Source: Burkholderia mayonis
Lineage (GTDB): Bacteria > Pseudomonadota > Gammaproteobacteria > Burkholderiales > Burkholderiaceae
Length of the DNA: 64,000 nt
Reading direction: 5' to 3'
Assembly: GCF_001523745.2 (NCBI RefSeq)
Contig: NZ_CP013386.1
Location: forward strand, 1,488,001 to 1,552,000
The position numbers were made by a program, and so were the translations under genes. Below are positions 58,369 to 64,000 of this stretch, piece by piece (within the stretch, counting starts at the first letter, position 1; the number at the start of each line of letters is the position of its first letter). Below the pieces are notes generated by a model that did no database searches, had not been told where the DNA came from, and was given only the letters and a program-made list of their open reading frames with translations.

Positions 58369-60846
58369 ATGACCAGCAAACGCTCTTCCACCAAGTCACA
58401 TCGATCCCCGAAGCTTTCCCGCACCCACGCCCCCGATCACATGTCGCCCGCCGACTGGCAGCGCGCCTTGCGTCGGAAATTCGGGCAAGAACAGACGTTC
58501 TCGCTGGAGAATCTCGGGACGGAGACGTATTTCTCGGAATTCCGCGTCGGCAATCCGGCGTCGAACTCCAGCTATCGCGTGTCGATTCGTGGAGCCCGCC
58601 CGGGCGACAACTTCTGCGCCTGTGCCGATTACGCCACCAACGAACTCGGCACCTGCAAGCACATTGAATTCGCCTTGTCGCGACTACTGCGCAAGCGCGG
58701 CGCAAAGGCGGCCTTCGCCCGTGGTTATCAGCCCGCATTCTCGGAGCTGTATTTACGCAACGAGGGAGGGCGAGCGGTCCATTTTCGCGCCGGCACGGAT
58801 TGTCCGGCAAAGGTGGCCAAAGCGGCTGCCGCTTTGTTCGACGAGTCTCGGCGATGGCATTTGCCGGAGGACCGTTTCGAAGATCTCGGGCGCTTTCTTT
58901 CCAGTGTGGCGAAGGCCGGGCACGAATTGCGCGCCCACGACGACGCTCTCGATTTCATCGCCGGCCGTAACGACGCGGCGCGCCGTGCCATGATGCTCGA
59001 TGGGCAGTTTCCGCAAGGAGCGGCGACGCCCTCGCTGAGGAAGCTGCTCAAGGTGCCGCTCTACCCTTACCAGGCCGAAGGCGCATTGTTCGCCGTGCGT
59101 GCCGGGCGCGCCTTGATCGGCGACGAAATGGGCCTCGGCAAGACGGTGCAGGCCGTCGCGGCGGCGGAAATCCTGATCCGGCATTTTGGCGTGTCGAAAG
59201 TGCTGGTGATTTGCCCGACTTCGCTCAAGTATCAGTGGCAGAGCGAAATCATGCGGTTCTCCGGCCGCGCATCGAGGGTGATCACGGGCGGCCTTGCCCA
59301 GAGGCGGGGCGAATATGCGGGCCAGGATCTCTACAAGATCACCAACTATGAGAAGCTGAAATCGGACCTCGACATGATTTCCGCGTGGGCGCCGGAACTG
59401 ATCATCGTCGACGAGGCGCAGCGTATCAAGAACTGGAACACCATTGCGGCGAAAGCTCTCAAGCGAATCGACAGCCCCTATGCCGCCGTGCTAACGGGTA
59501 CGCCTCTCGAGAACAAGCTGGAGGAACTCGTTTCCATCGTTCAGTTCGTCGACCAGCACCGTCTCGGGCCCACGTGGAAGCTGCTGCACGAACATCAGGT
59601 CAAGGACGAGGCGGGACGCGTGACGGGATACACGGGCCTCGACGAGATCGGCCAGACCCTGGCGCCGATCATGATACGGCGCCGCAAGTCCGAGGTGCTG
59701 CTGCAGTTGCCCGGGCGCACCGACCAGAATCTGCTGGTGCCGATGACCGAGATGCAGATGGCGTATCACATGGAAAACGCGGACATCGTGGCCAAGATCG
59801 TCCGGCGCTGGCGTAATACGAGGTTTCTGTCAGATCAAGACCAGAGGCGCCTCACCTGTGCTTTGCAGAACATGCGCATGTCGTGCAACAGCACCTATCT
59901 GCTGGACCAGGAAACCGATCATGGCGTGAAGGCCGACGAGCTGGTGACGCTGTTCGAGTCGCTTTTCACGCAGCCGGACGAGAAAGTCGTGGTGTTCAGT
60001 CAATGGACGCGCACGCATGAGATCGTCATTCGCCGGCTCGAGAAGCTCGGTATCGGTTACGTCAGCTTCCATGGCGGCGTGCCGTCGGAAAATCGGCCCG
60101 CGCTGGTGCAGCGCTTTCGGGACGATTCGGACTGTCGGGTGTTTCTGTCGACGGACGCAGGCAGCACAGGGCTCAACCTTCAGCACGCGTCGACGCTCGT
60201 GAACATGGATCTGCCGTGGAACCCGGCGGTGCTGGAGCAGCGCATCGCGCGCATCTATCGGTTGGGCCAGAAAAAGCCGGTACGAGTCGTCAATTACGTC
60301 GCGAAGGGAACGATCGAGGAGGGCATGCTGTCGGTGCTCGCTTTCAAGCGCTCGCTGGCGAAGGGCATCCTCGACGGCGGCGCCAGCGAAATTCTGCTCG
60401 GCGGGTCGCGCCTGACCCGTTTCATGAAGGACGTCGAAAATGTCACGGGGCGCATGGGGGAGAGCGGGGTCATGGCCGCGGCAGAGGAAGCTGCGAGCGG
60501 CGCCGCCGTGTCTGGCATCGTGGCGCGTGACGCGAGCGTCGTGGAAACCGAGCTCGCCGGTGCCGGAGAGCGGCCTCAAGCTTCGACCGTCGATACTGCA
60601 CAACGAGGCGCGTCCTTCGAGCCGTGGTCAGGGTTGCTGCAGTTCGGCGCGGTGCTGGCGTCGGCGTTGAGTGAGCCAGGTGATGGCGCGGTTGCCGCAC
60701 ACCCGTGGGTCGAGCGCGATGCCGTGACGGGCGAGCGAAGTCTCAGGTTGCCGCTGCCATCGGCCGAGACGGCAAGACGGCTGACCGAGATGCTGTCGAC
60801 GATCTCGGATGCTTTGCTCAACGGCAGCGCAAACCGAAGTCGCTGA
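58369..60846 (+). CDS. SNF2-family helicase with SWIM zinc finger
   Basis: An 825-residue superfamily 2 ATPase. A SWIM zinc finger lies near the N-terminus (C83-x-C85-x10-C96-x-H98, in CACADYATNELGTCKH). The DEAD-like domain has Walker A GDEMGLGKTVQA (251-262), the DEAQ box at 348-351 and TGTPLENK at 376-383. The C-terminal helicase domain has VFSQWTRTHEIVIRRLEKLG and STDAGSTGLNLQHASTLVNM ending RIARIYRLGQKKPVRVVNY. A disordered Ala/Glu tail follows. Codon usage is less GC-extreme than in the core genome. The start is uncertain; ATG 58369 has no good RBS, and ATG 58441 (MSPADWQ) is an alternative. It converges on the Wadjet genes with 84 bases between. Confidence 0.88.
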   Translation: MTSKRSSTKSHRSPKLSRTHAPDHMSPADWQRALRRKFGQEQTFSLENLGTETYFSEFRVGNPASNSSYRVSIRGARPGDNFCACADYATNELGTCKHIEFALSRLLRKRGAKAAFARGYQPAFSELYLRNEGGRAVHFRAGTDCPAKVAKAAAALFDESRRWHLPEDRFEDLGRFLSSVAKAGHELRAHDDALDFIAGRNDAARRAMMLDGQFPQGAATPSLRKLLKVPLYPYQAEGALFAVRAGRALIGDEMGLGKTVQAVAAAEILIRHFGVSKVLVICPTSLKYQWQSEIMRFSGRASRVITGGLAQRRGEYAGQDLYKITNYEKLKSDLDMISAWAPELIIVDEAQRIKNWNTIAAKALKRIDSPYAAVLTGTPLENKLEELVSIVQFVDQHRLGPTWKLLHEHQVKDEAGRVTGYTGLDEIGQTLAPIMIRRRKSEVLLQLPGRTDQNLLVPMTEMQMAYHMENADIVAKIVRRWRNTRFLSDQDQRRLTCALQNMRMSCNSTYLLDQETDHGVKADELVTLFESLFTQPDEKVVVFSQWTRTHEIVIRRLEKLGIGYVSFHGGVPSENRPALVQRFRDDSDCRVFLSTDAGSTGLNLQHASTLVNMDLPWNPAVLEQRIARIYRLGQKKPVRVVNYVAKGTIEEGMLSVLAFKRSLAKGILDGGASEILLGGSRLTRFMKDVENVTGRMGESGVMAAAEEAASGAAVSGIVARDASVVETELAGAGERPQASTVDTAQRGASFEPWSGLLQFGAVLASALSEPGDGAVAAHPWVERDAVTGERSLRLPLPSAETARRLTEMLSTISDALLNGSANRSR

Positions 60847-60930
60847 ACCTGGGAGTTGGGGGCAGGTATCGTCGAGGCGGCTTCTTCGGGGCGCATTCGA
60901 GTCGTGCGTGGCGGTGAGATTGGGTAAGAG

Positions 60931-62115
60931 CTAAGCGCAAGCCCGTTCCTCTAGCGCCGCCCTGACCCACCCGAATCCCACGCGCTCTTGCTCGAGCCGT
61001 AATCCATGACGAATCCGGTTGTCACGCAGGTCGTCAAAGAGTTCGCGCTCTTGCGCCGTGAGTCGCGGCAGATCGCGTATGACCTGATCGCCTTCGTCTC
61101 CCCAGAACGCTTCATGCGCCATCAGTGTCGCGCGGTCCATCAAGAACGAGCCGACGTGCCTGAATCGGCGGCGCAATTGATCGAGAATGGCAAAGCCGTG
61201 CGTGTCGATGTCGCCCCAGTAGTGGAGCGCACAGTCCGTGAGCCATCGCGCCGACTCTAGCGCTTCCCAACCGTAGCCCGCCCCGAAAAGCACGATCGAC
61301 TGCGGAACGTCGGGAAACGCCAAAAAATTTATCTCGTTTTCGGTAATGAACACATGGCGGCACGGCAGCGCGAGGCGCGCGAAGCTGTCGGCGTCGAGTG
61401 CGATGTCGGGCCGGCCCATGCCGGGCAGAACGGCGAGCCTCTCATCGAGCACGCGAAAGCGAATCCGAGGCGGCTTCTCGCGGAACCCGTAGCGAGCAGC
61501 GAATTGGGCGGCGCCTGTCCGGCTGCTGTCGATTGCCTCGGACGGCAGCACGAGATCGAGCCATTGGGCGAGGACGCCGCGCCGCGCCTCGATGAATTTC
61601 GTGTCGACGTCGGCGATTTCGGCTTGGCGAAGATAGACGCCCGGCTGCGGATGGGCTTGCAGCCAATCGACGACTGCCAGCAGCCGTTCCCAATCGCCGG
61701 CGAATTCGAGCGCTTGCAACGGGCGCTGCGCAAGCCACGTGGTGAGCTTCGGCTGGCGGGAGCGTGTGATTTCGAGCAGCCGCTCGAACTGCGCTGCGTC
61801 GCGGCGCTTGCCGGCGACAGCGAGCGCATCGTCCAGACCGTCGACCCAAGCTGCTTGTGGCACGCGCTGCAGGCCGAGAATTCGATGATTGATTTCTCGC
61901 CATTCGATGCGTACGCGCGGTGTCGCGGCAATCTCCGTGATCCATGCGCGTACCGCGTCGAAGCGTTCGGCCAATTCGGACGAGCTCGGGCCTTTTATCG
62001 GCAGACGTAGCGGAAATAGCCCCTCGGTGCCGTCCACGAGGCTTCGCAGCCATTCGCCGCGCTCCCACAGGCGTTGGAGGCGGACGCGCAGTTCGGCGGC
62101 CGTTGTCCAATTCAT
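60931..62115 (-). CDS. jetD: Wadjet anti-plasmid system protein JetD (TOPRIM nuclease)
   Basis: A 394-residue nuclease subunit of the Wadjet plasmid-defence complex. The N-terminal DUF3322 region is MNWTTAAELRVRLQRLWERG onward. The C-terminal DUF2220 (topoisomerase VI-like TOPRIM) carries the catalytic E259 in VFITENEINFLAF and the D302-x-D304 pair in HYWGDIDTHGFAI. The start at ATG 62115 is preferred over an upstream frame; it overlaps the jetC stop by four bases (ATGA), giving coupled translation. In the family JetD cuts plasmid DNA after the JetABC condensin-like complex loops it. Confidence 0.93.
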   Translation of the reverse strand: MNWTTAAELRVRLQRLWERGEWLRSLVDGTEGLFPLRLPIKGPSSSELAERFDAVRAWITEIAATPRVRIEWREINHRILGLQRVPQAAWVDGLDDALAVAGKRRDAAQFERLLEITRSRQPKLTTWLAQRPLQALEFAGDWERLLAVVDWLQAHPQPGVYLRQAEIADVDTKFIEARRGVLAQWLDLVLPSEAIDSSRTGAAQFAARYGFREKPPRIRFRVLDERLAVLPGMGRPDIALDADSFARLALPCRHVFITENEINFLAFPDVPQSIVLFGAGYGWEALESARWLTDCALHYWGDIDTHGFAILDQLRRRFRHVGSFLMDRATLMAHEAFWGDEGDQVIRDLPRLTAQERELFDDLRDNRIRHGLRLEQERVGFGWVRAALEERACA

Positions 62116-64000
62116 TGCTCGAACTCCGCCTTGCGCGCGCGGTACTCCTCGATCGACAGGTTGCGCAGCCTCGACGCGCGTCCGCCCTCGTTCTGAACGA
62201 ATCCGACGCTCGAAACGAACGGCTCGATGATGTGAATCTTCTGCAGTGGCGTGACGATCAGCAGTTGCAGGTTCAGCTTCTGAAACAATGTGAGACCATA
62301 CTGCGCCGATTCGTCGGAGCCTCGGCCAAACGCTTCGTCGATGACGACGAAGCGGAACGATCGAGAACGCACGGCGCCCCATTCGAGGCCGAACTGATAG
62401 GCGAGGCTCGCGGCAAGGATCGTATAGGCGAGCTTTTCCTTCTGGCCACCCGATTTACCGCCGGAGTCCGAGTAGTGCTCGTATTCGCTGTCGTCTTCGC
62501 GCCAACGCTCGCTGGCGGCGAACAGAAACCAGTTGCGCACGTCGGTCACTTTGGCGCGCCATCGCCGGTCCTGCTCGGTCAACCCTTCGCGGCCGCGGAA
62601 GCGGTCAATGATCCGTTTGACTTGCAGGAACTTGGCTTCCGAGTATTGGCTATCGTCCGAGCCGGTGAGTTCGCCCTCGGTGCAAGCGCGCAGGTCGCCC
62701 TGGAATTCGCGGATCTCGGCGTCGGGGCTGGGCTGACTCTCGAGGACGATGTATCGGCCCGCGTTGTAGTCGATTTGTCGCAACGATTCGTTGATGCGCT
62801 CGATGCGTGCCTTGATCGTCTCCCGTTCGCGCGCGAGCTGGGCGTGGAAGTTGGCGATCTCGTTGATCGTATTGACGTTGAGCAGCTCTTTGAAACGCGC
62901 CTCGAAGCGCGGCAGATCGTCCGCTTGCAGCCGCGCGAGCATGTCACGGTACTCTGAGCTCGCGTCGAGGCTCGCATCGAAGTCGGCAGTTTCGAGCTTG
63001 TAGGCATCCTTGAAGGCCGCCATGGCCTTGACGATTCGTTCGGCAAGGCGGCCGAGCGACTTCGTTTCGTTGTCGATGCGGGTTGTCAATGCCTCGCGCA
63101 CGTCCCGCTCGCGGTTGTCGCACGACTCGACGGAAAGCTGGTGTTCGCCGAGAATCTCCGCTCGCAAGGCCTCGATTCGCCCTGCAAGTTCGGCATTGAC
63201 TTGCTCAACGAGCGCGTGCGTCTCGCTGAGCAACGCTTGGGCTGCCTCCCGCTTGGCCAGTATGCCGCCCAGTTCCGAGTCGGTTTCCGAGATCGCCGCT
63301 TCACTTCCCTTCAACGCCAATTGCGCCGAGTCCAATTGAGCCGTTAGCTCCGCGAGGGCGTCGCTTGCCGATTCGAGGCGCGCTTTTTCGTCTGCAAGGC
63401 GCGCGATTGCAGCGGCGCAACTCGGCCAATCGATTTCTCGAAACTCGACGAACTCGCCGGCACGCGCGAGTGCTTCGAGTTGCTCTCGCACCTTGGCGTG
63501 CTCGCTTTGGGCCTCTCCCAGTCGTTGCCCGATCTCGCCGAGCCGAACCTCGAGCGCTCGCCGTTGTGCTTCGAGAGCCGCAATTTTGGCCGTGTTGCTC
63601 CAACCGAGTACGTAGCGGCTGCGATCGTCAAGCGCGTGGCGATCGTCTTTTTCGTGGCGTTCCCCCGGCGCTTTCGCTTGGCCAGCATGCGTGATCGCGC
63701 GCGTCTCGCGCCGGAACTGCTCCTGCGTATCGCAGCATGCATAGTCGAAACGGCGGCCGATTTCGCGCTCGAGCCAGCTGTAGAACAGCGAATCGGGCTT
63801 GATCGCGAGCTTGTGCGCGAGCGAGTCGCGGTGTAACTCCATGGCCTCGACTACGCGCGCGGCGCGTTCGGCGCGCACGCGAAAGTAGACGAGCCGCCCC
63901 CGGAGATGAGTGTGATCGACCCACGCCGCGACGTTCGCATAATGTTCGTCGGGCACGAGCAGCGACAGGCCGAAGTTGCGTAGTACGCGCTCGGCGGCGC
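62112..64000 (-). CDS. jetC: Wadjet anti-plasmid system protein JetC (SMC-like ATPase), partial
   Basis: The C-terminal 628 residues of an SMC/SbcC-like ATPase; the 5' part, including Walker A, is beyond the right edge. The frame is open to base 64000 (AERVLRNFGLSLLVPDEHYA enters at the edge). Features: a long coiled coil (ALEAQRRALEVRLGEIGQRL and several segments after), the ABC signature KSGGQKEKLAYTILAASLAY, and the Walker B RFVVIDEAFGRGSDE with the catalytic Glu. It overlaps jetD. Subunits JetA (kleisin-like) and JetB should lie upstream, outside the window. Confidence 0.93.
   Translation of the reverse strand, partial: AAERVLRNFGLSLLVPDEHYANVAAWVDHTHLRGRLVYFRVRAERAARVVEAMELHRDSLAHKLAIKPDSLFYSWLEREIGRRFDYACCDTQEQFRRETRAITHAGQAKAPGERHEKDDRHALDDRSRYVLGWSNTAKIAALEAQRRALEVRLGEIGQRLGEAQSEHAKVREQLEALARAGEFVEFREIDWPSCAAAIARLADEKARLESASDALAELTAQLDSAQLALKGSEAAISETDSELGGILAKREAAQALLSETHALVEQVNAELAGRIEALRAEILGEHQLSVESCDNRERDVREALTTRIDNETKSLGRLAERIVKAMAAFKDAYKLETADFDASLDASSEYRDMLARLQADDLPRFEARFKELLNVNTINEIANFHAQLARERETIKARIERINESLRQIDYNAGRYIVLESQPSPDAEIREFQGDLRACTEGELTGSDDSQYSEAKFLQVKRIIDRFRGREGLTEQDRRWRAKVTDVRNWFLFAASERWREDDSEYEHYSDSGGKSGGQKEKLAYTILAASLAYQFGLEWGAVRSRSFRFVVIDEAFGRGSDESAQYGLTLFQKLNLQLLIVTPLQKIHIIEPFVSSVGFVQNEGGRASRLRNLSIEEYRARKAEFEQ

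Overview
The window is chromosomal DNA of a Burkholderia species, most like the pseudomallei group. It is very GC-rich, has strongly G/C-ending codons, and carries the betaproteobacterial gene orders smc-zipA-ligA, rpsB-tsf-pyrH-frr-uppS-cdsA-dxr-rseP-bamA-skp-lpxD-fabZ-lpxA-lpxB-rnhB, and guaB-guaA. The genus comes from recognising protein sequences and gene order by eye; no database search was run.

Layout. (1) 1-6617, minus strand: a YciI protein, a cardiolipin synthase, and a lysine/diaminopimelate operon dapC-dapD-(ArsC/Spx-like)-dapE with prmB at its end. (2) 6885-15838, plus strand: an EamA transporter, then smc, zipA, ligA and def for chromosome organisation, division, ligation and peptide deformylation. 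An elaborate inverted repeat with a bidirectional terminator separates def from the convergent cluster map-glnD-(RluF-like synthase) at 16098-21261. (3) 21722-37420, plus strand: translation factors, UMP kinase, isoprenoid and phospholipid synthesis, outer-membrane assembly and lipid A genes. Several strong hairpins lie between the genes. (4) 37552-46218: ppsR and ppsA (PEP synthase and its regulator) flank a secreted sedolisin-type peptidase and a secreted phytochelatin-synthase-like enzyme. An NfeD/slipin pair follows. (5) 46336-52610: smpB divergent from ratA-rnfH, a second EamA transporter, a beta-propeller gene with a TPR/HTH regulator, and a DUF899-DUF2182 pair. (6) 53081-56951: guaB, a small membrane protein and guaA (GMP synthesis).

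(7) 56952-64000 is accessory DNA. Immediately after the guaA stop lies a decayed tyrosine-integrase gene (one frameshift, then truncation) preceded by four direct repeats that look like integrase arm sites. A probable IS3-type end and an AbiEi-type antitoxin fragment follow. Next comes an intact SWIM/SNF2 helicase gene on the plus strand, facing a Wadjet anti-plasmid cluster on the minus strand. Of that cluster, jetD is complete and jetC runs off the right edge; jetA and jetB would lie beyond it. This island is the most notable part of the window. Wadjet is a known system, and whether the neighbouring helicase belongs to it is open. Other points worth a second look are the secreted phytochelatin-synthase homologue, the possible attenuator in front of ppsA, and the def downstream repeat. 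No rRNA, tRNA or CRISPR array was found.
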